59,429 nucleotides of DNA from Catenulispora pinistramenti (GCF_018274385.1 NZ_JAAFYZ010000044.1:1-59429), one strand, 5' to 3'; shown: positions 9,134-18,602, numbered from the stretch's first letter. Notes: generated from the sequence alone by a model not told the origin. Program-made: numbers and translations.

Positions 9134-9248
9134 GGGTTCGGCCCACACGAGGGGTGAAACTCCTGGTAGCACCGTGGTTCGCGGGGTGCGCGAGTTGCGA
9201 GGATCGAAGCGTCCGAACAACGCAATGCCGCATCCGAAGGAATGTCTC

Positions 9249-10493
9249 ATGCGCACTTCTCGTCTCGTCGCCGCCTCTGTGGCCGGGGTCGTCGCTTGTG
9301 GTCTGGCCGTCTCGACCGCGCTCCCGGCGTCGGCCGTGTCGTCCTCGAAGCCCGCCAAGGGGGAGACGCTCAAGCTGCCCGCGCCGACCGGCCGTTACGC
9401 CACCGGCGAGTCGGCATTCCGCCTCGTCGACGACAGCCGTCCGGACCCGTGGACGCCGAACCAGCCCTACCGCGAGCTGATGATCAGTGTCTTCTACCCG
9501 GCGGTGCACACGGCCGGCAAGCCGTTCACGAACCAGTTCCCGGTCGCGGCATCCGCTCTGATCGGTGCCAGCCTGGACAGCGGCAACAGCCTGCCCGCCG
9601 GTCTGGTGAACTGGGCCGCGACCAAGACGCACTCGGTGCAGGACGCCGCCATGGCGCCGGGCCGCTTCCCGGTCGTCCTGTACTCGCCCGGCGCCGGAGA
9701 CCCTCGGGACTCGAATGTCACGCTGGTGGAGAACCTGGCGTCGCAGGGCTATGTGGTGGTCACCATCGACCACACCGGGGAGGCCCCGGCCACCGAGTTC
9801 CCAGACGGCCACGTGGTCGGCAACGCACCGCTGCTGGCGGCCTTCAACCAGGTCGGGAACGACCAGGCGGCGGCGACGGTCCTGCTCACCAAGGTGATGG
9901 ACATCCGCCTGGCCGACACCCAGCTCGTGCTGAACCGGCTGTCGAGCCTGCCGCACCGGCTGACCGCCGGGATGAACCTGAACGACATCGGGATGTTCGG
10001 GCACTCCGCCGGCGGGTTCGAGGCGGCGGAGACGATGTACAACGACCCGCGGGTCAAGGCCGGCGTCAATCTGGACGGCACCATGGAGTACACCGAGGAC
10101 GCCGACGGCACCCACCTGAGCCAGGTCGCGCTGCACGGGCTGAAGCAGCCGCTCCTGTTGATGGGCAGCACCGGACGCTACCCCAGCAGCATCCACGTCG
10201 AGCCGTCGTGGACGTCGTTCTGGCAGCACCAGAAGGGCTGGAAGGCGGACGTCACCCTGAACGACTCCCAGCACCAGTCGTTCACCGACGCCGAGCCCCT
10301 GCTCTCGCAGCTGGCCGGCCAGATCCCGGCCTCGACGCTGACCTACGACAACGGGACGGTCGATGCGCAGCGCGCGGTGGCCGCCGACCGCGCGCTGGTC
10401 GACTCGTTCTTCAACCGGTTCCTGAAGGGTGGTAACGACCACCTGCTGGACGGCCGTGGCGCGTCGAAGTACCCGATCACGTTCATCAAGTAG
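9249..10493 (+). CDS. Secreted alpha/beta hydrolase, PAF-acetylhydrolase or lipase-like
   Basis: This 414-aa serine hydrolase is probably exported and acts on lipid or ester substrates. The signal peptide (MRTSRLVAASVAGVV) ends near ALPASA (about residue 27). The nucleophile elbow is FGHSAGGFEA, the likely acid is in VNLDGTMEY, and the His is likely in SQHQSF near the C-terminus. The order matches the platelet-activating-factor acetylhydrolase-like family. The ATG at 9249 has GAAGGA upstream. The frame stays open to 9174, but that stretch lacks a signal-like start. The exact substrate is unknown. Confidence 0.85.
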   Translation: MRTSRLVAASVAGVVACGLAVSTALPASAVSSSKPAKGETLKLPAPTGRYATGESAFRLVDDSRPDPWTPNQPYRELMISVFYPAVHTAGKPFTNQFPVAASALIGASLDSGNSLPAGLVNWAATKTHSVQDAAMAPGRFPVVLYSPGAGDPRDSNVTLVENLASQGYVVVTIDHTGEAPATEFPDGHVVGNAPLLAAFNQVGNDQAAATVLLTKVMDIRLADTQLVLNRLSSLPHRLTAGMNLNDIGMFGHSAGGFEAAETMYNDPRVKAGVNLDGTMEYTEDADGTHLSQVALHGLKQPLLLMGSTGRYPSSIHVEPSWTSFWQHQKGWKADVTLNDSQHQSFTDAEPLLSQLAGQIPASTLTYDNGTVDAQRAVAADRALVDSFFNRFLKGGNDHLLDGRGASKYPITFIK

Positions 10494-10554
10494 TCCGCGA
10501 AGGAATCCGCGAAGGAGTCCGCGTCCCCTGACCGGGGCGGGTTCCCCCGGCCGC

Positions 10555-11292
10555 TCACCCGCGGTACGGAGGGTGCCCGCCCCAGTTCCACTTCGGCATC
10601 GGCGCGTCGTACTCCTTCACGCCGGGCCGGGAGTTGATGACGGCCAGCCGCGTGCCCCACTCGATGTAGCTGACGAAGGCGGCGCGGAACTCGGGGTCGT
10701 CCGGGAGCCCGACCTCGTCGGCGGCGTCCATCAGCAGGCTGACCCAGCGTCGGCGCTGCTTCTCCTGGATGCCGCGGCCGAGGTGGCGCCGGATCATGTG
10801 CGCGTAGCCGCCGTGCTCGGCGGTGTAGGCGCTCGGGCCGCCGAAGACCTCGCCGAGCCAGACCGCGACGTGCTGCGGGTGCCCCGGGTCCATACCGGCG
10901 AACAGCGGGTAGAGCAGATCGTCCTTGAGGACTTCGCGGTAGAAGGCCTCGGTCAAGCGTTGCAGGGCCTCATCGCCGCCGATCCAGTCGTACAGGCTCG
11001 GCACCGAACCGCCGTCGCCGCGCACGGCGGTGTTCTCGTAGCGGCTCCGGTCGGTGATGTCGCCTTCGTAGCCCTTGAGGTAGTCGCCCTTGAGGTAGTC
11101 CTCGCTCTGGGTCCCCGGCGAGGTCCAGGTGGTGCGAAAGACGTACCGGTCGGGTTCGTCGATGCCACGGGTCAATTCGTAGGCGACGCATTCCGGTGCG
11201 GCGGCCAGCGCCTCGGCCGCGTCGGCGTAGGCGGCCTCGAACCCGGCGGCGCGCTCGGCGGGGATGCGGTAGCGGATGTACTCGACGGTCAT
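10555..11292 (-). CDS. Antibiotic-biosynthesis-monooxygenase-like domain fused to truncated globin
   Basis: This 245-aa protein joins an N-terminal ABM-type ferredoxin-like domain (1-90, MTVEYIRYRIP, with YELTRGIDEPDRYVFRTTW) to a group II-like truncated haemoglobin (about 98-230, SLYDWIGGDEALQRLTEAFY). The probable proximal His is in AHMIRRHLGRGI, and a Trp-containing G helix (RRRWVSLL) follows. Chimeras of this order are known in Streptomyces. A heme-dependent oxidation or NO/oxygen chemistry role is inferred. A small in-frame duplication, DYLKG-DYLKG, lies at the end of the ABM domain. The ATG at 11292 sits just before MTVEYIRY; a longer open frame upstream lacks homology. Confidence 0.88.
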   Translation of the reverse strand: MTVEYIRYRIPAERAAGFEAAYADAAEALAAAPECVAYELTRGIDEPDRYVFRTTWTSPGTQSEDYLKGDYLKGYEGDITDRSRYENTAVRGDGGSVPSLYDWIGGDEALQRLTEAFYREVLKDDLLYPLFAGMDPGHPQHVAVWLGEVFGGPSAYTAEHGGYAHMIRRHLGRGIQEKQRRRWVSLLMDAADEVGLPDDPEFRAAFVSYIEWGTRLAVINSRPGVKEYDAPMPKWNWGGHPPYRG

Positions 11293-11441
11293 GCGACCAG
11301 TTTTCCACGGCGCCTGCTGATCCGGGCCGATCCTCCGATGTAATATTCGTGCCGACACTGCGCCTGTGACACCCCGCCCGCTGTCTCGCCCATTGCTTCG
11401 TCCGCTGTCTCGTCCACCGCCGCGCCGACCGGGGACCACTG

Positions 11442-12838
11442 ATGACCACCGAGCACAGCTTCCGCCCGACGGCCGAGGACGCGCGCCTGCTGAAGCTGAC
11501 GCTTCCGGCGTTGGGCAACCTCGTCGCCGAGCCGTTGTTCCTGTTGGCCGACTCGGCGATCGTCGGGCATCTGGGGACGCCGCAACTGGCCGGGCTGGCG
11601 GCGGCGAGCGCGTTGCTGGCGACGCTGACGTACCTGTGCGTGTTCCTCGCCTATGGGACCACCGCCGCGGTGGGGCGGCGGATCGGCGCGGGTGACCTGC
11701 CGGGAGCGGTGCGGCAGGGCGTGGACGGGATGTGGCTCGGGGTCATCCTCGGTGTGGTGCTGGGGCTGGCCGGGATCGTCTTCGCCGCGCCGCTGGTGCG
11801 GGTGTTCGGGGCGTCGCATGAGGCGGTGCCTTATGGCGTGACGTATCTGCGGTCGCCTCTATCGGACAGCCTGCGATGCTCCTGGTCCTGGCCTCCACAG
11901 GTGTTCTGCGAGGTCTACAGGACATCCGCACGACACTCGTAGTGGCGGCGACCGGCGCCGGGATGAACGTGGTGCTGAACCTGCTGCTGGTCTATCCGGT
12001 GGGGATGGGGATCGCCGGATCGGCGACCGGGACCGTCCTCACGCAGTACGGAATGGCTATCGCTTACGCAGTGGTCGTCTATAAGGCGGCGCGCAGATAC
12101 GGAGCACCGCTGAAGCCGGATCGGGAGGGCATCAAGCAGGCCGCGACCGCCTCGATCCCGTTGCTGATCCGCACGATACTGCTGCGGGTCGCGCTCCTGG
12201 CCGGGACGATCCTCGCCGCGCGGTATGGGACCGAGGCGCTGGCGGCGCAACAAGTCGCGTGGTCCCTGTGGGGCTTCCTCGGGCTGGTCCTGGACGCGCT
12301 GGCCATCGCCGGCCAGGCCTGGATCTCGCAGCTGCTCGGGGCCTCGGACGCCTCCGGCGCCCGGCGCGCGACCCGGCGCACGATGGAGTGGGGCGTGGTG
12401 GGCGGGGTGGTGCTCGCCCTGGTGGTGCTGGCGACGCGGCAGCTGTTCATCCCGCTGTTCACCGACGACCACACGGTCCGCGCCCTGCTCGGCGACGTCC
12501 TGCTCCTGGAAGCGTTGTTCCTGCCGATCGCGGCGCCGGTGTTCGTCCTGGACGGCCTGCTCATCGGCGCCGGCGACGGCCGCTATCTGGCGTGGGCCGG
12601 GATCGCGACCACCAGCGCCTATCTGGTCGCCGCACTCGGTTCCTACCACTTGCGGCAGGGACTGAACGGCTTGTGGTGGGCGCTCGGGGTGTTCATGCTG
12701 GCGCGGCTGATCGCGCTCGGCGTCCGGATCCGGACCGACCGGTGGATCGTGACCGGCGCCGGCCGTGGTGCCTCCGGTGCGGGGACGGAGGATGCGACGG
12801 CCACCGCCGAGATCGCGGCGGTGACGCAGACGCCGTGA
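11442..12838 (+). pseudogene. MATE/DinF-family efflux transporter split by a -1 frameshift
   Basis: Two adjoining frames together make one MATE-family cation-coupled multidrug exporter. The first (11442-11942) starts MTTEHSFRP and matches the family through ADSAIVGHLGTPQLAGLAAAS to YGVTYLR. The match then jumps frame to IGQPAMLLVLASTGVLRGLQD and runs to 12838. Restoring one G near 11850-11853 (CGGTCGCC read as CGG-GTC-GCC) gives an uninterrupted YLR-VAS-IGQPAMLL. The rest has about 12 hydrophobic helices and no further damage. The gene is therefore either a very recent pseudogene or a consensus error. It is divergent from the globin fusion. Confidence 0.85.
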
Positions 12839-12907
12839 GGCGAACGGTCAGCGCGCGGGTCGGAAGAACTCGGCCGCCGCAGGATAGACCCGGGATCAAC
12901 CACTGTG

Positions 12908-14176
12908 CTACTTCGCCCCCGGCACCTGAACCGCCTTGGCCAGCCACGGCAACTCCTGCACGAACGCCGCCTGAGCGAACACCCACGAGTGCTTCCCGTC
13001 GCCGGTCCAGATCTGGTTCGGGATGTGGTCCTTCTTCAGCGCGCTGGAGAGCTGTTGCGCGTGCTTGGGCTGCACGGACTCCTGGTTGCCGACGGCGAAC
13101 ATGCCGGAGAAGCCCTTGGGCCACTTCTTGCGCTTGCCCAGGATGGTCAGCGGGTCGTCGGCGGCGTATTCGGCCGCGTTGCCGCCGTAGAGGGTGGCGA
13201 TAGTGGCGTTCTTGTTGCCCTTGTTGGGGCCGAGGTCGCCGCTGATGTCCAGGAAGTGGCCGAAGACCGCGGGGTGGGTCAGGGCCAGGGTGATGGCGCA
13301 GGTGCCGCCCATCGACCAGCCGGCCACCGCCCATTTGCCGGGGATCGTCGCGGTGCCGAAGGTCTTCTCCACGTAGGGCGGGATGTCCTTCACCAGGTGG
13401 TCCATGGCCTGGCCGGCCGGGCCGTCCACGCACTCGGTGTCCACTTTGAAGCCGCCGGTGGCGTCCACGAAGACCAGGACCGGGGCGAAGCCGTGGTGCG
13501 CGGCGGCGTAGGCGTCGGCGGTCTTGATGGCGTTGCCGGAGCGGATCCAGTTGTCCGGGACCGCGTACTCGCCGCCGATCATCTCCACCACCGGGAGCTT
13601 GGGACGGTGCGTGGAGCGGAACCAGGCCGGCGGGAGGTAGACGTATTCGCTGCGGTGCTGGAAGCCGCTGGCGGTGTCCGGGATCTGCACCTCGACGATC
13701 CGGCCGGTCTTGGTGTTGCCGTGGATGGTGCCCAGCTGCGCCAGGCTGACCTGCTGCGGCAGCGCCTGGTCGGTGAGCTCGCCGTACATGTCGGCCAGCG
13801 TCGGGTAGTAGCCGAGGCTGATGTCCAGCGCGTCGGCCGCGGTGAGCACCGCCAGCAGCATCGCCAGCGGCGCGGCCGTCCGCTGCCACCAGCGCGACCC
13901 GCGCCAGCAGAGGATCCCCAGGCCGATCGCCAGCGCGAAGACCGCGAGCCAGAACCACAGCCCGAACGGCAGCGGATCGGAGATCCCCAGTGCCGTCCGC
14001 ACCAGCACCGCGCACAACACGCCGAACAGAACCGAGACCCCGAGCACGATCGGCAGGCGCTTGAGCAGGAACCCGCGGTCCCGCAGCCGCCGCCGGCCGA
14101 TCGTGACGACGACCAGTGCCACGGTGGCCACCCGAAGGGCCCACGGCAGCCAGCCGCCCAGCAACGACACATCCAC
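12908..14176 (-). CDS. Membrane-anchored esterase of the antigen 85/EstA-like family
   Basis: This is a 422-aa protein with four hydrophobic segments in the first 130 residues (for example LPWALRVATVALVVV and IVLGVSVLFGVLCAVLV). An extracytoplasmic esterase domain related to mycolyltransferase-like or esterase D proteins follows. The nucleophile elbow is AVAGWSMGGTCA, and the catalytic His is likely in TGDGKHSWVFA near the end. The GTG at 14176 is chosen because it precedes the first membrane helix (VDVSLLGGWLPW); the longer frame runs back over the divergent FadR gene. Typical roles are acyl transfer or hydrolysis at the cell surface; the substrate is unknown. Confidence 0.85.
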   Translation of the reverse strand: MDVSLLGGWLPWALRVATVALVVVTIGRRRLRDRGFLLKRLPIVLGVSVLFGVLCAVLVRTALGISDPLPFGLWFWLAVFALAIGLGILCWRGSRWWQRTAAPLAMLLAVLTAADALDISLGYYPTLADMYGELTDQALPQQVSLAQLGTIHGNTKTGRIVEVQIPDTASGFQHRSEYVYLPPAWFRSTHRPKLPVVEMIGGEYAVPDNWIRSGNAIKTADAYAAAHHGFAPVLVFVDATGGFKVDTECVDGPAGQAMDHLVKDIPPYVEKTFGTATIPGKWAVAGWSMGGTCAITLALTHPAVFGHFLDISGDLGPNKGNKNATIATLYGGNAAEYAADDPLTILGKRKKWPKGFSGMFAVGNQESVQPKHAQQLSSALKKDHIPNQIWTGDGKHSWVFAQAAFVQELPWLAKAVQVPGAK

Positions 14177-14270
14177 GCACCGATCTTGGCGGCGGCTGTG
14201 TCGGATCGCGGTAAGTGTCGCCTGTCCCTCCCCTCCCGCCATTGCGCCCCGACGCTGGCACAATGACCGC

Positions 14271-14966
14271 ATGGCGGTGACTGACGAGGCGATCGAGAAG
14301 ATCAAAGAGATGATCATCAAGGGTCGGCTCCGGCCCGGCGATCGCCTCCCCAAGGAGGCCGACCTGGCCGCCGAGCTGGGGCTGTCCCGCAGCTCGCTGC
14401 GCGAGGCGGTCCGGGCCCTGTCGCTGATCCACGTCCTGGACGTGCGCCAGGGCGACGGCACCTACGTCACCAGCCTGGAGCCGGCCCGCCTGCTGGAGGC
14501 GATGAGCTTCGTCGTCGACTTCCACCGCGACGACACCGTGCTGGAGTTCCTGGAGGTCCGCCGCATCCTGGAGCCGGCCGCCACCGCCATGGCCGCGCAG
14601 CGCGTCACCGACGAGGAGGTGGCCGACCTGCGTGCGCATCTGGCGCTGATCGGCAACGCGCCGACCGTCGAGGACCTGGTGCGCAACGACCTGGAGTTCC
14701 ACAGCCGGATCGCGGCCTGCTCGCGGAACGTGGTGCTCGGATCGCTGCTGGACAGCCTGTCCGGGCCGACGACGCGCGCGCGGGTCTGGCGCGGGCTGAC
14801 CCAGGAAGGCGCGCTGACTCGTACCCTGATGGAGCACACTGCGATCCTGGACGCGCTGGCCGAGCGGGATTCCGAGGGCGCGCGGGCATGGGCGACGATC
14901 CACATCGTCAGCATCGAGCAGTGGCTGCGCAAGACGTTGAGCGAGAAGCGCTCGGAGCAGGAGTGA
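14271..14966 (+). CDS. FadR-subfamily GntR regulator
   Basis: This 231-aa regulator has a GntR winged helix-turn-helix (IIKGRLRPGDRLPKEADLAA, then ELGLSRSSLREAVRALS) at residues 12-60. An all-helical FCD ligand-binding domain follows, with putative metal ligands in RNDLEFHSRIAACS and MEHTAILDAL. FadR-type regulators commonly sense organic acids or sugar acids. It lies 1.7 kb from the fucose transporter operon and upstream of an alpha/beta hydrolase, so it is the best local candidate for controlling the fucose genes. That link is inferred. Confidence 0.9.
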   Translation: MAVTDEAIEKIKEMIIKGRLRPGDRLPKEADLAAELGLSRSSLREAVRALSLIHVLDVRQGDGTYVTSLEPARLLEAMSFVVDFHRDDTVLEFLEVRRILEPAATAMAAQRVTDEEVADLRAHLALIGNAPTVEDLVRNDLEFHSRIAACSRNVVLGSLLDSLSGPTTRARVWRGLTQEGALTRTLMEHTAILDALAERDSEGARAWATIHIVSIEQWLRKTLSEKRSEQE

Positions 14967-14990
14967 GGTGACGAGATCAGCGTCGGGGGA

Positions 14991-15902
14991 GTGACGGAGA
15001 CCGCGCACACGATCCGGGTGGACGGCACCGGCATCTACGTGACCGTGCACAGCGCCGCGGGGCGTCCGCCCGGCAGCGGCAGGGCACTGGTGTGCCTGCA
15101 CGGCGGGCCGGGCATCGACGGCTCCGGGCAGCGGCTGATGCTCTCGGCGCTCGCTGATGTCGCCGACGTGGTCGTGCCGGATCAGCGGGGGCACGGTCTG
15201 AGCGACCCCAGCACGCCGGACAAGTGGGAACTGGACACCTGGGCCGACGACGTCGCCGCGATCATCGACGAGCTGGGTCTGGACCGGCCGGTCGTGTACG
15301 GCATCTCCTTCGGCGGCTGGGTGGCGATCCGGCACGCCGCCAGGCATCCGCGGCAGACCGGCGGCCTGATCGTCGCGTCGATGACGCCCAGGGTGCCCTC
15401 GCCCGAGGAGATCGCGCGCCGGATGGGAACGCTCGCCGGGCCCGCCGCGGAACAAGCATGGCTGCGCGCTCACTACCGACCCAGTACTGAGGCGGTGGAA
15501 GAGATGCAGCGCTTGTGTCTACCTCTGATGGCACGTCGGCAGCCGAGCCCCGCCCTGGCCGCCGTCCGCGCGGCGCAATGGTTCAGTCCGCAGCTCGACG
15601 CTCACTTCACCCCGCAGTACGAGATCCTGGACCTGACCCCGGATCTGCGCGGCGTCGCCGTCCCGACGCTGGTGATCCTCGGCGAGCTCGACCCCTTCGT
15701 GACCGCCGAGGCGATCGCCGCCACCGCCGAGGCCCTGCCCGCGAAGGGGCGGCTGGTCACGCTTCCGGATGTCGCCCACGACCTGTTCGCCGACGCCCCC
15801 GACACGTTGCTGCGTGAGGTGCGGGATTTCGTGGTGGATGTGGTGGGCGCTGCGGACGGGGTGGACGTGGTGGATTCGGCGGACGAGGCGGGGCGGCCGT
15901 AA
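14991..15902 (+). CDS. Alpha/beta hydrolase, proline iminopeptidase-like
   Basis: This 303-aa hydrolase has the oxyanion segment LVCLHGGPGIDGSG, a nucleophile elbow VYGISFGGW, the acid in VILGELDPF and the His in PDVAHDLF. It looks cytoplasmic, with no signal peptide. The GTG start at 14991 follows GGGGGA, 24 bases after the FadR stop, so both are probably co-transcribed. The family includes peptidases, esterases and lactonases. Because the neighbouring fucose pathway lacks a recognisable amidohydrolase-type L-fuconolactonase, a sugar-lactonase role is possible, but nothing in the sequence proves it. Confidence 0.85.
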   Translation: MTETAHTIRVDGTGIYVTVHSAAGRPPGSGRALVCLHGGPGIDGSGQRLMLSALADVADVVVPDQRGHGLSDPSTPDKWELDTWADDVAAIIDELGLDRPVVYGISFGGWVAIRHAARHPRQTGGLIVASMTPRVPSPEEIARRMGTLAGPAAEQAWLRAHYRPSTEAVEEMQRLCLPLMARRQPSPALAAVRAAQWFSPQLDAHFTPQYEILDLTPDLRGVAVPTLVILGELDPFVTAEAIAATAEALPAKGRLVTLPDVAHDLFADAPDTLLREVRDFVVDVVGAADGVDVVDSADEAGRP

Positions 15903-15925
15903 CGAGCGTCGCTCCGCCCCGCCTC
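15885..15925. terminator. Bidirectional hairpin between convergent genes
   Basis: GAGGCGGGGCGG (15885-15896) pairs perfectly with CCGCCCCGCCTC (15914-15925) across a 17-base loop. It overlaps the 3' end of the alpha/beta hydrolase gene and stops short of the permease stop, so it could terminate transcripts from both sides. Confidence 0.65.
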
Positions 15926-15933
15926 ACCGCCGT

Positions 15934-16971
15934 CTAGTCTTGCGCGGCGCCCGAGGTGTAGCGCGAGACGATCAGCGCCACCAGGATCACGACACCGTTG
16001 AAGAACTCGATGTCCTGCGCCGACACGTGGCCGAACGTCAGCACGTTCTCGATCAGCTTCAGCGTCAGCACCCCGGTGAGCGCGCCGAACAGTGAGCCAC
16101 GGCCGCCGTTCATGCTCACGCCGCCGATCACCGTGGCCGCGAAGACCTCGAAGATCTTGCCGGTGCCCTGGCTGGCCGAGGCCGAACCGAGGCGGCCGGT
16201 GTAGAGCATGCCGGCGAACGCCGCCAGCATCGAGCCGATGATCAGCACGATCCAGACCGTGCGCTCCACCCGGATGCCCGCGGCGCGCGCGGCGCCCGGG
16301 TTGCCGCCGATCGCGTACAGGGACCGGCCGTGCCGGTACCAGCCCAAAGCCGCGATCCCGATGGCGAACAGGACTCCGCAGACCCAGACCGACGCCGGCA
16401 GGCCGCCCCATTCGGCGTTGCCGATGTAGGCGAACGACGGCGGCAGCGTGAAGATGGTCTGCCCGCCGTCGATGACGATCACCAGCCCGTGCAGCATGGT
16501 CAGCATCCCGAGGGTGACGACGAACCCGTTCAGATTCATCTTCAGGATCAGGAACCCGTTCACCGCCCCGATCGCGGCTCCCACCACCAGGCACACCGGG
16601 ATCGCCAGCCACTCCACGCCGAACCCGAGCCCGTTGAAGCGGTTCCCGGACGTCGGCAGTACCAGCCACAGCGCGATCACCGGGGCCAGCGTCACCGTCG
16701 ACTCCAGCGACAGGTCCATCCGGCCACTGATCAGGATCAGCGCCTCGGCCAGGACCAGGACGCTGAGCTCGGTCGACTGCTGGAGCATCGCCAGGAAGTT
16801 GTCCGAGGTCAGGAAGTTCGGCGACTCGATGAAGCCGATCAGGACCAGCAGCGCCATCGCCGGCAGCAGCGAGAACTCGCGCAGCCAGCGGGTGCTGATC
16901 CGGCGGGTCCGCGCCGCCGGATCGGCCGGAACGGCTTCGGCCGCCTCGGACATCGTCGTGGCCTCACTCAT
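15934..16971 (-). CDS. Sugar ABC transporter permease, RbsC-like
   Basis: This 345-aa inner-membrane permease of the CUT2 class has about nine or ten hydrophobic helices. It carries the diagnostic motifs EALILISGRMDLSLES and YAIGGNPGAARAAGIRVERT, where canonical relatives have GG(I/M)DLSVG. The start overlaps the ATPase stop by 8 bases, so it is the last gene of the operon SBP-ATPase-permease. A single permease implies a homodimer. With the divergent fucose pathway, the likely substrate is L-fucose. Confidence 0.93.
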   Translation of the reverse strand: MSEATTMSEAAEAVPADPAARTRRISTRWLREFSLLPAMALLVLIGFIESPNFLTSDNFLAMLQQSTELSVLVLAEALILISGRMDLSLESTVTLAPVIALWLVLPTSGNRFNGLGFGVEWLAIPVCLVVGAAIGAVNGFLILKMNLNGFVVTLGMLTMLHGLVIVIDGGQTIFTLPPSFAYIGNAEWGGLPASVWVCGVLFAIGIAALGWYRHGRSLYAIGGNPGAARAAGIRVERTVWIVLIIGSMLAAFAGMLYTGRLGSASASQGTGKIFEVFAATVIGGVSMNGGRGSLFGALTGVLTLKLIENVLTFGHVSAQDIEFFNGVVILVALIVSRYTSGAAQD

Positions 16972-18595
16972 GGCCGGACCTTTCGTTCGCGATGTTCTGC
17001 TGTCCGTGTTCTGCGATAGCCGCGTCGCCGGTGTCGGTGTCGGTGTCGGTGCCGGTCTCGCCGAGCCCCTCGACCGCCGCGATGAGTTCGGCGTCGCTCC
17101 AGCCGCTCGGGAACTCCGCCACGACCGCGCCCTTGAACATCACCACCACCCGGTGTGCGATGCGCAGGTCGTCCACCTCGTCGGAGACCAGCAGGGCCCC
17201 GCAGCCGTCGTCCGCGGCCTGCCGCACCGTTCCGAGCAGCGACTCCTTCGACTTCACGTCCACCCCGGCGGTCGGCCGGATCAGGACCAGCGCCTTGGGC
17301 GAATTGGCCAGTGCGCGGCCCATCACCACCTTCTGCTGGTTCCCGCCGGACAGCGCGCCGACCGGCTGGTCCGGGCCTTCGGCCTTCACATCCAGCCGCT
17401 CCATCAGGGCACTGCCGGCCCGCCGCAGCGAATCGCCCGTGAAGAATCCGTGCCGGGCCAACCGGTCCATCGCGGTGAGCGTGATGTTCTCGGCGATCGG
17501 CCGCATCGGGACCACGCCTTGCGCGTGCCGGTCTTCCGGGACGAAGCCGAGTCCGGCGTGCAGGGCGTCCGGGACACTCCCGGTCCGCACCTTGCGCCCG
17601 GCCACTGTCACGCTTCCGCCGCTCGGCCGGTGCAGTCCGGCGACCGTCTCCCCGAGCGCCACCACGCCGGAGCCGCCGGCGCCGGCCAGGCCGACGATCT
17701 CGCCTTCGCCGACCGTGACCGAGAAGTCCTGGTACACACCGGCCAGACTCAGGTCCCTGATCTCCAGCGCGGGCTTCGCCTCGGCCTTCGGCGTGTACGC
17801 CGCGACCGCGAACTCGGCGCGCTCCGACCGGTCCTCGCCGGTCATGGCCTCGATCAGGGCGTCCTTGTCGAGTCCGGCCACCGGTGCGGTGAGGATGTGG
17901 CGGGCGTCCCGGTAGACCGTCACCGTCTGGCAGACCTCGTATACCTCGGCCAGGTGGTGTGAGATGAACAGGAACGCGACGCCGGACTCCTGGAGCCGCC
18001 GCAACCGGTCGAAGAGCCCGGCGATCTTCGCGCCGTCCAGCTGCGCGGTGGGCTCGTCGAGGATGATGAACTTCGCCCCGAACGACAGCGCCCGGGCGAT
18101 CTCCAGCACCTGCCGCTGGTCCACGGCCAGCGTCGAGGCCGCGGCGCTCGGGTCCACGTCGATCTCGTACTCGGCCAGCAACTCGGCGGCGCGGGCGCGC
18201 AGGGCCCGCCAGCTGATCCGGCGCAGCCCGTCGGACTGCCGGTTCAGGAACAGGTTCTCGGCTACCGACAGCGTGGGGATGATCGTCGACTTCTGATACA
18301 CGCACGCGACCCGGGACTGCCAGGCCGCGCGGTCGGACAGCGGCGGTGCGCTCTCGCCGTCGAACATGATCTGCCCGCCGTCCGGCCGGGCCAGCCCGGT
18401 CAGCAGCGAGACCAGCGTGGACTTGCCGGCGCCGTTGCGGCCGACCAGGGCGTGGGCCTCGCCGGGGGCGACGGAGATGTCGACGTCGATCAGCGCGCGG
18501 GTGGCGCCGAAGCTCTTGGAGACGGCGATCGCCGTGGCGACCCCGCCGGCGGGACGGCCGGTGGCACCGGCCGTCCCCAGGTCTTGCGTCGTCAT
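16964..18595 (-). CDS. Sugar ABC transporter ATPase with two nucleotide-binding domains, RbsA-like
   Basis: This 543-aa protein has two fused ABC domains. The first has Walker A GRNGAGKST, a degenerate signature (LAVDQRQVLEIARAL) and Walker B FIILDEPT. The second lacks a proper Walker A (AGAGGSGVVALGE), as is usual for CUT2 ATPases. It keeps LSGGNQQKVVMGRAL, but its Walker B reads LVLIRPTAGVD, so the Asp-Glu pair is replaced by Ile-Arg. That is more degenerate than usual. The gene starts 7 bases after the binding-protein stop. Confidence 0.92.
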   Translation of the reverse strand: MTTQDLGTAGATGRPAGGVATAIAVSKSFGATRALIDVDISVAPGEAHALVGRNGAGKSTLVSLLTGLARPDGGQIMFDGESAPPLSDRAAWQSRVACVYQKSTIIPTLSVAENLFLNRQSDGLRRISWRALRARAAELLAEYEIDVDPSAAASTLAVDQRQVLEIARALSFGAKFIILDEPTAQLDGAKIAGLFDRLRRLQESGVAFLFISHHLAEVYEVCQTVTVYRDARHILTAPVAGLDKDALIEAMTGEDRSERAEFAVAAYTPKAEAKPALEIRDLSLAGVYQDFSVTVGEGEIVGLAGAGGSGVVALGETVAGLHRPSGGSVTVAGRKVRTGSVPDALHAGLGFVPEDRHAQGVVPMRPIAENITLTAMDRLARHGFFTGDSLRRAGSALMERLDVKAEGPDQPVGALSGGNQQKVVMGRALANSPKALVLIRPTAGVDVKSKESLLGTVRQAADDGCGALLVSDEVDDLRIAHRVVVMFKGAVVAEFPSGWSDAELIAAVEGLGETGTDTDTDTGDAAIAEHGQQNIANERSGHE

Positions 18596-18602
18596 CGGCG
18601 GA

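Noticed and set aside
7532..9373. A 613-residue minus-strand frame opposite the PBP gene
   Set aside because: Arg/Gly-rich antisense shadow; the plus strand carries intact transpeptidase motifs.
12693..15473. A 926-residue minus-strand frame
   Set aside because: Crosses the esterase in a wrong frame and antisense to the FadR and hydrolase genes; no homology visible.
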